64,000 nucleotides of DNA from Agelas oroides. Lineage: Eukaryota > Porifera > Demospongiae > Agelasida > Agelasidae. Within the stretch, counting starts at the first letter, position 1. The number at the start of each line of letters is the position of its first letter. Position numbers and translations under genes: made by a program. Below the pieces are notes generated by a model that made no database searches, was not told where the DNA came from, and saw nothing but the letters and a program-made list of their open reading frames with translations. Shown one piece after another: positions 34,501 through 47,169 of this stretch. The stretch covers positions 1,721,566 through 1,785,565 of the forward strand of contig OX422195.1 of the NCBI GenBank assembly GCA_949130485.1, read 5' to 3'.

Positions 34501-37500
34501 CATGCTTACACAGAAAAGATACCAGGCTCTCCACACGTGTACAATTCGCGTTCCGGGAGAGCCTGGGAACAAGGCTACTCCTGCAGTAGACGCTAATGAA
34601 CCACTGAACATCGTTGCCAAGAACCCATAAAAAAGAGCAAATTAATGCTCATCCGCTCTTAACACTAGTGTCAGCCCTTGAACAAGGGTGTGCAAGTCAC
34701 TACTTGAGTACCTCCCCAGTTCTGGTCAGCAGTCTGATCTTGGACAATGGCAGACAGGTCGAAGGAGTCGGGGAAGATGTTAGTCTCTGTTCTTGGGTAG
34801 CTGATGTAGCTGTGAAGAGGAAGGAGAGGAAGGGACCTGGAAAATTAACTATCCTCCAAAGGATCTCTAGTAGCCTCTGTGAGTGTAGAAGTATAAGTTA
34901 TAAATACCTAATGCTGCAAAACATAAAAACAGCAACATAACGATCTGGTCAATAGCTTGGTTAAGTGAGTAAGTGCACAAGGGACACACACTTTAGGTGC
35001 TATTGTTATGTAGTATGTGATATTGCTGCAGTTATATTCCATGGCTACCTCATCTTCTTCTAACTGCCTTACATACTGTCTTACCCTTGTGTGTAAAGTT
35101 TCTCGGCTATCCTCATGGTCTCCTTGGCATTGATCCTCAGCTTTCTGGATACCTGCTTCTCCAGTTCCTACAGCACACAGTGAAGAAGGAGCCATCACTC
35201 AACTCTTACTAACCAGGACAGGTTGAACCACTCTCGTGAAGAACAACCCACCCCCAGGCAAATACCCACTCACCACTCAATGCTGCTGAAGCACATTCAA
35301 GTATACACACACTTTCAACAAGTTTGCAAATAAAATCTTCCAATGCACACACTTGTCTCATAATGTGAATGGTTTACTTTACACAGAGAAAAAACAAAAA
35401 CTTTAAATTGTGTGGGGGTAAACAAATATTTGCATGTGTGGGGGTAAACAAATATTCGTATGTGTGGGGGTAAACAAATATTTGCATGTGTGGGGGTAAA
35501 CAAATATTTGTATGTGTGGGGGTAAACAAATATTTGCATGTGTGGGGGTAAACAAATATTTGCATGTGTGGGGGTAAACAAATATTTGTATGTGTGGGGG
35601 TAAACAAATATTTGTATGTGTGGGGGTAAACAAATATTTGTATGTGTGGGGGTAAACAAATATTTGTATGTGTGGGGGTAAACAAATATTTGTATGTGTG
35701 GGGGTAAACAAATATTTGCATGTGTGGGGGTAAACAAATATTTGTATGTGTGGGGGTAAACAAATATTTGTATGTGAATTTTGATCCAGAAGTGGGCGGT
35801 CATCCTGTGATTCATCAGGAAGTGTGCCCTTTCTCTTGCCTTTGTGTACTACTAATGCCCCCAAACTTTAGCACATTGATCACTGTTAATATATAAATGT
35901 AACGTAATTATTATACATTTGCAGTACAAGTATACACCTACCACTGTGTCTAGGGGGAGAGGTCGCCATTTGCTCTTAGGCCTGCTCTGGGTGCTTAAGA
36001 CTCGGGCTGTGGGATTCTAGAGGGCGAGAGTGGCATGGTAGGTGGGTGTGAGGTGGGCGTGGCATGGTGGGAGTGGCATGTGAGACAGGGTGTGAGGTGG
36101 GCGTGAGATGGTGGGAGTGGCATGTGAGACAGTTGGAGCTTTCAATGCCTTTCATGTGACCACTGGCATTAGCGCATGATGCAAGAGTGCATGTACTGAG
36201 TAGCATCATACTCAGTTTGAAGAACAAGGCTATGGAGAAAGGTTCAGTGAAGTTGGTGACTTACCTCAAGGCACATTTGATAGAGAATCAGACACACCGT
36301 GTGATCAAACACACGAACCCTGTGTGTGTGTGTGTGCGTGTGTGTACATGTGTGCATGTGTGAAAATAAATGTCCTGTTTTGTTTTTTTACATGCCCTAC
36401 CAGACAACTTTCATACTCACCTCTTCCAGTTGAATTCCACCCTCCCATCATCACTCTCATGAGTAACTGGAATTAAACCACAAATCCATGATTAAACATG
36501 ATGAAAAACACCTCACTAAATCAACTATAGCCAGTGATCAGAGAAACTAACCTTTGATTTTGTGGAAAGTCTCTGGGATGAATGATTGGACCTGCTTGTA
36601 CTACACACAGAATAACAAGAGGGAAGTGCTGTTTAACACTGATCTGCATAACTCCATTTCCTTTCATTCTGCTAATTTCCATTCAAGTTTTACGCCATTG
36701 ATAAAATTAGAAGCAGCCTGGGAATCAGATTAGCAGCCACTCACCCTCTCCACGACAAAGCCGAGGGTAGGGAACTGGCAGGGGCCATAACTGATCAGCT
36801 GGCCTTCCAGGATGTGGGGGAACGCCTTGCATAGACGCATTGTCTGAAAGCGAGTGAATGCACAGCCTGTATCAGAAGAGAGTTGAGTAAATAAACAATC
36901 CCCCCTCCTCCTCATCCTCCTCCTCCTTCTCCTTCTCCTCCTCCCTCCCTCCCCTTTCCCTCACCTATACGGAGATCAACCTCTTGTCTTGCCTTCACAG
37001 CATCTGAGATTGCTTGGTCCAGTGCTACTAAGTTGCTGCAAGCACGCATGATTGACCTGGGAAAGAAACAGTGACCCACTCTGGACTGCTAACATCAGAG
37101 TATTTATACAGTGTGTAGACAACAAACAAACAAACAAACAAACAAACAAACAACAAACAAACAAACAAAAGTTAATGGTCAACATTAATGTTGCATGTCT
37201 TACTGTGTAGTTATCTCTGAGAATCTTGCCCTGTGAACCTGGATACGAGACTTCACTGCAGAACACATTGACGAGAGCTTAAGTGAATATTACTTTGTTA
37301 TAAGCTACAAAGGAACTTTCTTCCCCTTTCTCTTTCCCCTTACCTTGAGAGCAAACTTGGACGATTTCATCTGCAATGTTCTCTCCCTCTCTGTCCCCAT
37401 CTGTCCACAGAACAAGGTGCTGGCACCCTCGTATTTCACGTTCCAGTGTGCGCTACGATGGGGGAGAAGAAAGGGAGAAGAAAGGGAGAAGTGAGGAAAA

Positions 37501-39006
37501 CGAATAGAGATTGAGTGAAGAAAGATGAGAAAGAGAGCGAGAGAAGGAGGAACAGATGAAGGGATGGAGTGAAGGAGGGAGAAAGGGAAGGGTGAAGGGA
37601 TGGAGAGACAGAGAGAGGGAGGGAGTGTGGGATGAATTGCCATAGGTACAGTCAAATGGTAACATAAATTTCAAATGGACACATACCTTAATTGGCTCAT
37701 AATTGGCAGGACAAAATCTCCTAATGTCCGCGGTAAACAATGACCCTGGTGAACAGTTTTTCCTGCACCCAAATAAACAGTAATGCTCAAACACGCCAAT
37801 ACTCCTTTCATATTATTCAGTTCTTTAACAATTGCTGGTTGCATTTTAGCCCTATTCATTGATACTTAGCTGTTATATCATGGGCATTAGCCTCGTTCCC
37901 AGGCCACTCCCAAATCTTATCTCGCCAGCCACGGTGAAATCTGGGAGTGGCCTGGGAATGAGGAAAGATGTTCATAGCTACTAGACTACCTTCCCCTGAC
38001 CCAGACGTGAGGCTACTTCACAGTCACAGTACATTCTGAGGGTAATTCACTGACCAGTTCTTATAGGCCAAAACAAAGTCCAGAGACAGCAGGTGTCCAG
38101 AAACTGAAGTCATCACCATCCGACACTCCTGAGAAAGTAGAAACTAGCTCATAACACTGATATTGAACTCATTGATGGCACTTTCAATACATGTATGTGG
38201 CTAAAAGTAGTAGATAATGTCCTGAGTCCTGCCAAATGTTCCCTTTTCAGGGGTTAATTTACATTGAGAAAGTATGTCTAGGGGAAGCGTCCACATTTCA
38301 GGGGTTGGAATAGAGGAATTTTACTCTAGTTTGTCTTGCATAAAGGATAGTCCTGTTCCCAGACTACTTTTCTGCATGTGGAACTATTCTGGGAATGAGA
38401 CTACATAAAGGACACAAGTGGTAACCACACTAATAATAATTATGCAGCCCTAATTTGTGTGGTACCACATCTACACAGATCATGATGCTGCAATCATTGA
38501 CTCTCATTCCCATTCCTAAAACTGGGGGCAGGAACAGTTTGGGAACAAGACCACACTGTTGCTGCAAAATTGTTGCTCAAATCAATGCAGACGACTTCTT
38601 GAGACTCAAAATCCACTTTCTTTATATTCAGTTGGCTTTATACTTCCATACTGTTTACAGACTGACGGTGATCAGAAATCAGATTTCCCATCAGATGTTT
38701 GGACTGTGGCAGACCCTGGTGCTGTACAGTAGCAACACACATACACATACCCTGCCAAGCATGTGGCAGTCAAACTCGTAAATCTTGTTAAACTTGGAAA
38801 AGCCCTCCCGCTGCAGAACAGAGGAGAGATGAAATATAACATAATTGGCAGCTGCTACACACTGCTAGCAAACCAGTAGCCATGATACAGTCCAGTATAG
38901 TTCTGACCCTCTGAAATCTTCCCCTGGACATGATTTTAGCCAACTCTCTAGCTGCATCGTTTTTCTCTGCCACATTCAGCACTTTGCACTGCCTTGCTCC
39001 CGCCAT
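26237..39006 (-). CDS. TOP3A: DNA topoisomerase III alpha
   Basis: Thirty-one exons could be traced on the minus strand with consistent phases, totalling 3105 bp (1034 residues; human about 1001): 39006-38908, 38810-38751, 38128-38055, 37762-37687, 37452-37344, 37255-37204, 37056-36965, 36866-36745, 36600-36552, 36466-36421, 36319-36265, 35986-35942, 35167-35085, 34809-34712, 33692-33586, 33313-33254, 32699-32649, 32192-32118, 32052-32002, 31173-31095, 30510-30397, 30042-29973, 29859-29831, 29662-29604, 29158-29095, 29032-28948, 28792-28693, 28088-27923, 27603-27322, 26958-26869, 26799-26237. Landmarks: Toprim ([17 protein letters not shown] at 119-127), catalytic Tyr about 325 in [19 protein letters not shown]4 zinc motifs ([13 protein letters not shown]), an Arg/Gly-rich insert, two GRF fingers and a final CCHC knuckle. 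TOP3A acts with BLM-type helicases to dissolve double Holliday junctions and also serves mitochondria. The exon 12 acceptor is least certain. Confidence 0.93.
27085..27131. mobile_element. Fold-back mini-element in TOP3A intron
   Basis: AGCCTCATTCCGAGGTCGC pairs with ACCTGGGAATGAGGCTA, a compact 47-bp palindrome. Confidence 0.6.
28310..28425 (-). mobile_element. tRNA-like SINE head, minus strand
   Basis: The minus strand reads A box AGGTTAGTGGTAAGAAC and B box GGTTTGAATCCC with the usual spacing, followed by an AT-rich body. It is a different subfamily from the SINEs at 6717 and 19130. It lies in the TOP3A intron between 28088 and 28693. Confidence 0.5.
28585..28661. mobile_element. Fold-back mini-element
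   Basis: TAGCCTCATTCCCAGCTTCT pairs with GAGGCTGGGAATGGGCCTA across a 35-bp centre. Confidence 0.6.
30785..31016. mobile_element. MITE family B, copy 2 (232 bp), in TOP3A intron
   Basis: AGCAAGAGCGCATAAGAACG at the left is mirrored by ATTCTTATGCGCTCTTGCT at the right. The interior blocks GAGCGTGCAACTCC, TTATTGAACCGTACTA and AGTACTGGCAGTAAATTC match copy 1 at 20929. The flanks share CTGAA/GAAAG-like bases. Confidence 0.75.
31231..31710. repeat. Minisatellite with (CAGA)n core in TOP3A intron
   Basis: Five copies of a unit built on ACTGCCATGCTGAGTGCAAA, then GGTTTAGGCTAGAGATGGAC and a variable CAGACAGATAGA run. It lies between the exons at 31173 and 32002. Confidence 0.9.
32940..32996. repeat. 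(CATA)n microsatellite
   Basis: About 14 CATA units. A second short run at 33241-33252 supplies the GTATGTATG donor context of the TOP3A exon at 33254-33313. Confidence 0.9.
33897..34135. mobile_element. GC-rich fold-back element, 239 bp, in TOP3A intron
   Basis: The ends TGGCAGTCCCGGGTA and TACCTGGGACTGCCA are inverted. Inside, TTGCACATTTCGACCGC, AAAGCGCTGTAGCGC and GTTAAGGGTGGGGCTCATAC are each answered by near complements on the right. The unpaired centre is about 45 bp. No coding capacity. Confidence 0.7.
34219..34577. mobile_element. Long fold-back element (359 bp), copy 1
   Basis: The outer arms TAGCCTCGTTCCCAGGCTC and GAGCCTGGGAACAAGGCTA enclose a second inverted pair (AGAGCCTGGTATTTTTTC and AAAAGATACCAGGCTCTCC). 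The centre is related, in opposite orientation, to the element at 63601-63975, sharing for example CCAAAGGTAGAACGG and GTGAATATCATACACACCAA-type blocks. Confidence 0.7.
35410..35776. repeat. 26-bp minisatellite, about 14 copies, in TOP3A intron
   Basis: Units read GTGTGGGGGTAAACAAATAT followed by TTGYAT. Three minus frames stay open through the array because three 26-bp units make a 26-codon cycle; none is a gene. Confidence 0.92.
37888..37963. mobile_element. Fold-back mini-element in TOP3A intron
   Basis: TAGCCTCGTTCCCAGGCCAC, TCCCA and the mirrored TGGGAGTGGCCTGGGAATGA form a 76-bp near-perfect hairpin. Confidence 0.65.
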
Positions 39007-39070
39007 ACTGGAGCAGTCTCGTTCTGAAATTGATACGAGAATAAGCGTGATCTGGGAATGAGACTCAAAG
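39007..39070. promoter_or_regulatory. Bidirectional promoter gap between TOP3A and FEM1-like gene, occupied by a fold-back element
   Basis: Only 64 bp separate the two divergent start codons. Of these, 39015-39065 is a fold-back mini-element (AGTCTCGTTCTG left arm, TCTGGGAATGAGACT right arm). Core promoter elements must lie in it or in the coding ends. The TOP3A frame also stays open upstream of 39006 through further ATGs (for example MLSIFESHS, beginning near 39081), which could allow an alternative start. Confidence 0.45.
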
Positions 39071-41100
39071 ATGCTTAACATTCTAGGGAGACGTAAGTGT
39101 AGGTGTGGGAGGGAAGTTGGCCCCAGCGGCCCCCAGGTAAAAGTGGAACCGGAGTCTCCGTTCATCCAGGCTGCCTGGGAGGGAAATGTGAGTTTGGTCA
39201 GGGCCATGCTGAAAGGGTTCCCAGGCGTTATCGATGTAAACCACACTGCCTCAGTAACTCCACTTCTCCAACATGTAACCTCTAAAAGATATCCTTGTTC
39301 CTGCTATCATACAACTGCACTATGTGCTGCAGTACGTAAGGACCATCTTGAGGTAGTTCAAGTACTCATAAAATTTGGGGCCTCAGTCAACATCCCTAAC
39401 TGTCAAAATTCTACACCTCTTCATGCAGCAGCGTCACAAAAGAATGCGAAGATGGTGGAGGTCCTTCACAAGCATGGTGCACACATTAATGTTTTCGATA
39501 CAAATGGGTTAAGTCCTCTCTGTGTTGCACTGATTTGCAATCGTGTTGATACTATTCTCAATCTCTTGAAGGCAGGAGCAAGTACGCTACGGAGGGAAAC
39601 AAGATGAAAAGCAGCTTGAGGAGGCAAAAGAGCTATGGAGGAAGGCACTCAAGATCCGAGAAGAGCATCATCTCATTCCCAGGTTTCTGCCTCCCATACC
39701 AGCTTACAACAATGCAGTAGAAATCCAAAATGTGGATGGTCTTGAGCAGTTGTTTGATTCTGAATCCAGCGAAGCCATGATATCAATCCAGTCTTTGATT
39801 ATTCTGGAACGGTGCATGGGTTTCCTGTACATACCAGAAAGCATTGGGAAACAAGACTGGAAGTCTTTCTTTCACGGGCTTCTGTCAGCATGCTGTAACC
39901 TGCATGACAAATTAACTGAACAGCAGGGCCAATTTGAGGAGCTGATACTGAAATCATGTGAGTCACTGAAAAGCGTTATCACACACCCACTAAATTCATC
40001 TTTTTGTGACAGTTTTGATGATCAGCTGATGAATTTTGTTATTTTATTTCGGATACTATCAGATCAATTTCACCTAAGTACTCGGCAAGCGTTGAAGAGT
40101 GGAACATCTCCACAATTTCAGAGGCTCATTGTTTTGACTGTGGAAATACTAGAGCACCTACAAGCAATGTGTGCCACAAAAACACCATGCGGTGCTACTA
40201 CTATCACAAGAAAAGTAATCGGAAGCTTTCTCAATGAAGCTTATGCCAGTGTTTTGCTCTGTTTTCTTTGTTGGCTACAGCACAGCTCACACTCCTTTTG
40301 GGAAGGAGACAAAGAGGAGGTGGTTGGTTCGGATGAGTGTGAGTCATCAGGTCGAGTTTGTGAGAAAACACCTCCATCTAACTTCAACAGAGGAACACAC
40401 ACTGTTAAATTTTGCACTAAGCCTCATACACACTCCCTCTGAAGAGCTAAAAACTGATCTTCAAGTTGTGATTATTGCTCTGCTGCGGTGGGGAGCAGAT
40501 TCTGTCATTAACCTACCTGACTCTAAAGGTCAAAGACCTCTGCACCTAGCCATGAAGATGCACTCCGAAACCACCATCGTATCACACTTGCTGGACTATG
40601 GAGCCCACTATGATGCTGTGAATGCTGAAGGCAAGGCATTTTACGAACTTTCAGAAGCTTATCGCACTGACATTCCTCTGCCACTTGTTTGCCAAGCTTC
40701 ACGAAAGATAGTTGTAGAAGCAATTCCTTACTTGAAACTGGACATCCCCAAATTTGTCAAGGAATTTATTAGTTTGCATGATCCTAAGATGCAGGTGGAC
40801 CTGAGCAGAATTGTAAGATTTAACATAGAGGGGTATACTCAACTTACATTGTACAAACATAGGCTCAAAATTGGAAAGCATTTTCCCATTTTTCACGAAT
40901 TTCACCATGTAATAGCTGAAATTATGTTTGTAGTTATACCCCCTGATGATGATGTTTGTGAAGTATGCAGTTTTAGAAGTTTGCGTTTAGTTTTGTGTAT
41001 ATACTCGCCCAAAGGACTGACAGTCAGAGTGCACATCAATGTAGGGGTTGCACAGAAGCAAAAGAAACTGAGGTGTTACGTATGGTGGCAGTGTAACTAG
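39071..41100 (+). CDS. FEM1-like ankyrin-repeat protein (CUL2 substrate receptor family), one frame break
   Basis: The first part (39071-39607) carries ankyrin repeats: FIQAAWEGNVSLV, TTALCAAVRKDHLEVVQVLI, STPLHAAASQKNAKMVEVL and LSPLCVAL. From about 39582 the coding frame moves by one to EEAKELWRKALKIREE, PPIPAYNNAVE and AMISIQSLIILERCMG, which match the FEM1 mid-region. A GT at 40215 and AG at 40349-40350 give a 136-bp intron that restores frame to VEFVRKHLHL. The C-terminal ankyrins (GADSVINLPDSKGQRPLHLA, DYGAHYDAVNAEG) and LDIPKFVKEFISLHD follow FEM1 order. FEM1 proteins present C-degron substrates to CUL2 ubiquitin ligases. The shift near 39580 has no evident intron, so it may be a true frameshift, an assembly error or an unseen splice. 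The last 100 residues have no counterpart I know. Confidence 0.6.
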
Positions 41101-41987
41101 ATGTGCATGGGATTCAGTGAGGGCTGCATGACTCTCACTGCATGGACAATGGTTAATTCTCAGTGGGCTCATGCTAATGCATGCAATATTTGTGTACATT
41201 GTAGCTATATTTGGTATGCTGCATGCATTCATGTTTCGACAATGTCATTATAAGTATGCACTTATAGAGCCATTTTATAATGTCGAAACATGAGTGCAAT
41301 ATAACCCCATGAAAGCTTGCTTGTAACGTGTGACATGATGTGTGTCTAGCACTTCTATAGGACAAAGTACTCTGCTGGTTGCATAAAGTGGACATCACAA
41401 TATTTTGCGTGCACTAGTGGCTGTTATTATAATCTATGTTGTAAAGCTATAAGTGCAGAGAGTATGAGATGAAATGATCATGCAGTGCATAGAAAAACAA
41501 TTAAGGCTAAAATTTCAAATCTGATGTTCAGTGTAGTCCAGAGCCATGCAGCTCCTTCGCCTCTCACCAAGATCCACCTTTCACTTGCATATTATTATTA
41601 GAGACACAACATTTTTGTACATAGTGTAATTGATCATATACTGGCACAAATCTCCACCACACACACCAGAAAAGGTTACCATAAATGTATGTAGCTGCAA
41701 CTTGAGACTGGCCATTGCCATATGTATATAGCGATACACCACAAATAAACAATTCAACAGCTGTTATCAAGAAGCAATTTTCAAAGCAAAAGATATATGA
41801 AAGGATTCTAGGATTGCTATGCTAGTTAAACTATATATGGCATTGGTACAGATGCCTCAGCCTAACTGCTGTGACTGGGGTATTACATTTCACCATCACG
41901 TTTGATATATAGTTGTACATGTTAAAGTAGATGGCTAATTAACTGAGTGTGTATGTGTGATCGATAGTACTCGCCTTGCAGAAGTAA
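41101..41987. other. Intergenic region with a small hairpin
   Basis: A hairpin with arms CATGTTTCGACA and TGTCGAAACATG spans 41230-41292. Nothing else recognisable was found. Confidence 0.5.
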
Positions 41988-44491
41988 ATGGCTGCTTCAG
42001 GTATGTACCTAAATACATAACTTGCTGCATTTTTAAAATCTCTACTATAGCTGGTCAGAAAATCTAACTTATTCCACTGCAGTGTAGTCATGTTGTAAAG
42101 TGTGGGAGGTTAGCTACAAACATTCTTCACCCCACTCTGCCTCTCCTTTCAGCACTCTACCCTCCTAGCAGCCCAATGGAACAGCAGCCACCTCCCCAGC
42201 AGACCTCTCCCCAAGATCCACCTCCCCAGCAGACCTCTCCCCAAGAGCCACCTCCCAAGCAGGCTTCTCCCCAAGATCCACCTCCCCAGCAGACCTCTCC
42301 CCAAGATCCACCCCCCCAGCAGACCTCTCCCCAAGATCCACCTCCCCAGCAGATCTCTCCCCAAGACCCACCTCCCCAGCCGGCCTCTCCCCAAGAGCCA
42401 CCTCCTCAGCAGACCTCTCTCCAACACCCACCTCCCCAGCAAGCTTCTCCCCAAGAGCCACCTCCCCAGCAGATCTCTCCCCAAGAGCCACCTCCCCAGC
42501 AAGCTTCTCCCCAAGAGCCACCTCCCCAGCAGATCTCTCCCCAAGAGCCACCTCCCCAGCAAGCTTCTCCCCAAGAGCCACCTCCCCAGCAGATCTCTCC
42601 CCAAGAGCCACTTCTCCAGCAGGCCCACCTCCAGCCCACTTGCCCACCAGCTTCATATCCTGCAGGTTTGCTCATAAAATTAGCTACTTTTAACCTCTTT
42701 TAAGAATCCCACACATTTTCCATTACCCCTCCTACCAGTTCCATCAAGCCAGCCTGAGCAGTCAATGAAAACAGACAGATATATCTTACCACATGCACTG
42801 CAACGATGTTCTTCCATGCCTACTGCCATTGATACCACTGGTGGACCAGTAGTGGTTCATCTGCGTCTCCCATCAGTGAACTCCAGGTCTCGTCAACATG
42901 CACAATACCGAAACTCAGTAGCAGTCACATGCAGCGACTACTACAATGCATTTAGACCACAAATGTTGCGAATGCATAAACCTTTACGTCCAACCTCTGC
43001 CCTGGGGGCCATCTCTGAGAATGAGATCGCAACCACTTTCCAGTCACCAAGTCGATCTATTTCAATGACAGGAGATAACCCTGGGCCAACATTTCGCTAC
43101 ACTCCAACACCGATCCTGGATCCTGCCAGGCAAACAGTCCCCACCCCTCTGTCTAGACCAACAATGCCCCAGCTTCCCATGTCACGTCCATCAACCTCTC
43201 TAGCACTTGATTCCCAGACACAGCTGGGTGCTTCTGGTCTTCTCCATGCTTCCAGTTCAAGGTGTAGCACTCCACAGGCTATTCCTTTCAATGCAACGAT
43301 TGAAAACCAATTTCTTCCCGTGTTTGTCAACCCTCAGTCAGGCAGTGTGTACACTTATGAGGAGGGTTACTACATTCCACTGCCCCCTGAGCATGTGCAG
43401 ATTTTTCAGGAGTCTGCAAAAGTCCAGCCCCCGGCTCCAGTGAGTTTCCCAGCATTAGCTATAGCTATATTATGTCACATAAGGTAATGTACAGATGTGC
43501 ATATGTACCGGTCATGTACGTATGCTCAAGCACTGGTTGGTGCTTTTATATTAATGATGCACACATGTATAACTACATGTAGCTAACACTATATTCCTTG
43601 GGTATAACTAACTGTTCATGGAGTCAATTATTGGTTCAATATAGCCACAGTAGTCTGATCTTAGTTCTAAGTCCACCACAAAGAATTGGAATCACTATAA
43701 AATCAACACAATGGCACTGATCAATTAAAAAGCATGCCATTACATACACACCCTTTCCAAACAGCACTACAAGTTTGCACACTTTAGCTATTAACTGCTT
43801 TCAGTTCATTAGTAGTATGAACACATGACTGGTAAGGTTTCTACCCCTCCCCTATAGGATCGGCGCACAGATGCATCATTGCGGCCACATGGACAGCAAG
43901 TGCACCCTCCCCCTTCAGACTACATCTGGTTTGTACAGCTGCTGATGATCCTCTACTTACTTTGCTTTGACATCTTTGTCGTTGTAGCCTGCTCCGTGCC
44001 AGCACTCATCTGTGCGCAAATGGCAAGTTTAGAGGCTAGATGTGTGAAGCTAACTTGATGCTTAAAAATATAGTGGTTGGTCTCAGTTGCTTTCAAAGTC
44101 AACTTGACTTGAATTGTTGCCAAAGGTTTTGCTGAAAAAGCACACAATGTTCTTGCAAACATTTAATGATTTCTGCTGTATTCTTATATATAGCCAGTGT
44201 GGAACTGCATGTGCATGCATGTATGATATTGAATGCTTACATATGATCAAACTTGACTCATGTACATAGGTGTCTATATGGCTACATAACATGTACCATG
44301 TGATGGCAGCATATTTGTTTTATTTGCAGGTTCAAAAAGACAATCGTGAAAAAAGATACAATGATGCCAAGAGGCATTCAGAATATGTTGTGTGTTTCAA
44401 CATAACAGGAGCCATACTTCATGTTCTTCTGGTTCTTGCAGTAATTGCTACAGCTTTGATTCTTCATTTTGTTTTTGATGTATTTAGCTAG
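41988..44491 (+). CDS. CD225/dispanin-type membrane protein 1, long proline-rich N-terminus
   Basis: Five coding exons are inferred (41988-42000, 42153-42665, 42739-43439, 43858-44022, 44330-44491), totalling 517 residues. A 13-bp first coding exon (ATG GCT GCT TCA G) leads into 14 tandem decapeptides of PPPQQTSPQD type, then a Pro/Ser/Thr-rich region. The C-terminus has the CD225 layout: a hydrophobic segment (FVQLLMILYLLCFDIFVVVA), CSVPALICAQM, a polar loop with NREKRYNDAKRHSEYVVCFN, and a second hydrophobic segment ending at the stop. The intron between the two membrane segments starts GC (ATG|GCAAGT); no GT donor there keeps frame. CD225 proteins are small membrane proteins that include IFITM and PRRT2. 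The function of this one is unknown; a cytosolic N-terminus is expected from the family. Confidence 0.72.
42187..42625. repeat. Coding 30-bp minisatellite (PPPQQ decapeptides)
   Basis: About 14 tandem 30-bp units of CCTCCCCAGCAGACCTCTCC followed by CCAAGATCCA, within exon 2 of CD225 gene 1. Being a multiple of three it preserves frame whatever the copy number. It opens several antisense frames that are artefacts. Confidence 0.92.
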
Positions 44492-44695
44492 CATAAATAT
44501 ACGTTATACCATAGATAGTGGAGTGGTTATACATAGTACGTACAACAGTGAATTAACCTTTCAGAGTCACGTGTTGAAGTGGGCGGGGCTCGTTGCTGTG
44601 CGTAATAAACAAACACAGTTTGCCAGTTACGTCCATATAAGCTGCAGGTACCGGCCGCTGAGCTGCCATCGTAACACTGTGTTGTGTCACAAGTC

Positions 44696-46744
<2,049 letters not shown>

Positions 46745-46840
46745 TGGTATTTTATACTGTGATCCACTTCAACTTTTGTAATATGGTGGGCGGGGCCTGG
46801 GGCGGAAGTGCTGAGTGAGCACAAAGAATCCCAAGCTTAC

Positions 46841-46847
46841 TATAAAA
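46841..46847 (+). promoter_or_regulatory. Possible TATA box for CD225 gene 3
   Basis: TATAAAA lies 97 bp after the gene 2 stop and about 320 bp before the gene 3 ATG at 47170. It would place a start site near 46870. Support is positional only. Confidence 0.3.
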
Positions 46848-47169
46848 CATCGCACGAGACTTGGTGTTCTGTAAGGATCACGACCACAGTTTGAACTGTA
46901 AAGAGGTTAGCTTATGGTTTGTTTATGTTCCTAACCGTCGACTAACAGGCCCTACAATCTATCCATTGACAAATTCCCAGGTATCACACGGCATAGTTTC
47001 GTCGCCAGTAAGAAATGCCGAAAACTATAACTGCGCAAAGAATGCCGTGTGAGGCCTGGTAACGAGAGTGATTTAGTAGATTTCATATTGATGTTTCTTT
47101 CTGATTCTATAGTGCTGGATCCTAGCTTGATTTTCGAGGTTCAGTGCCTACAGTAGGTGAAGGGGAAAG

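Noticed and set aside
35315-35864. Three overlapping minus-strand frames of up to 166 codons
   Set aside because: They are produced by the 26-bp minisatellite in a TOP3A intron, with no coding signal outside it.
40281-40442. Continuation of the FEM1-like mid-region frame to a stop at 40442
   Set aside because: FEM1 similarity resumes in another frame from 40351. A 136-bp GT-AG intron (40215-40350) accounts for this better than a truncated protein.
42149-42656. Minus-strand frames rich in LLGRWLLGR and GEVALGERSA repeats
   Set aside because: They are antisense to the PPPQQ-encoding exon. The plus strand has splice sites and a start that fit a CD225 gene.
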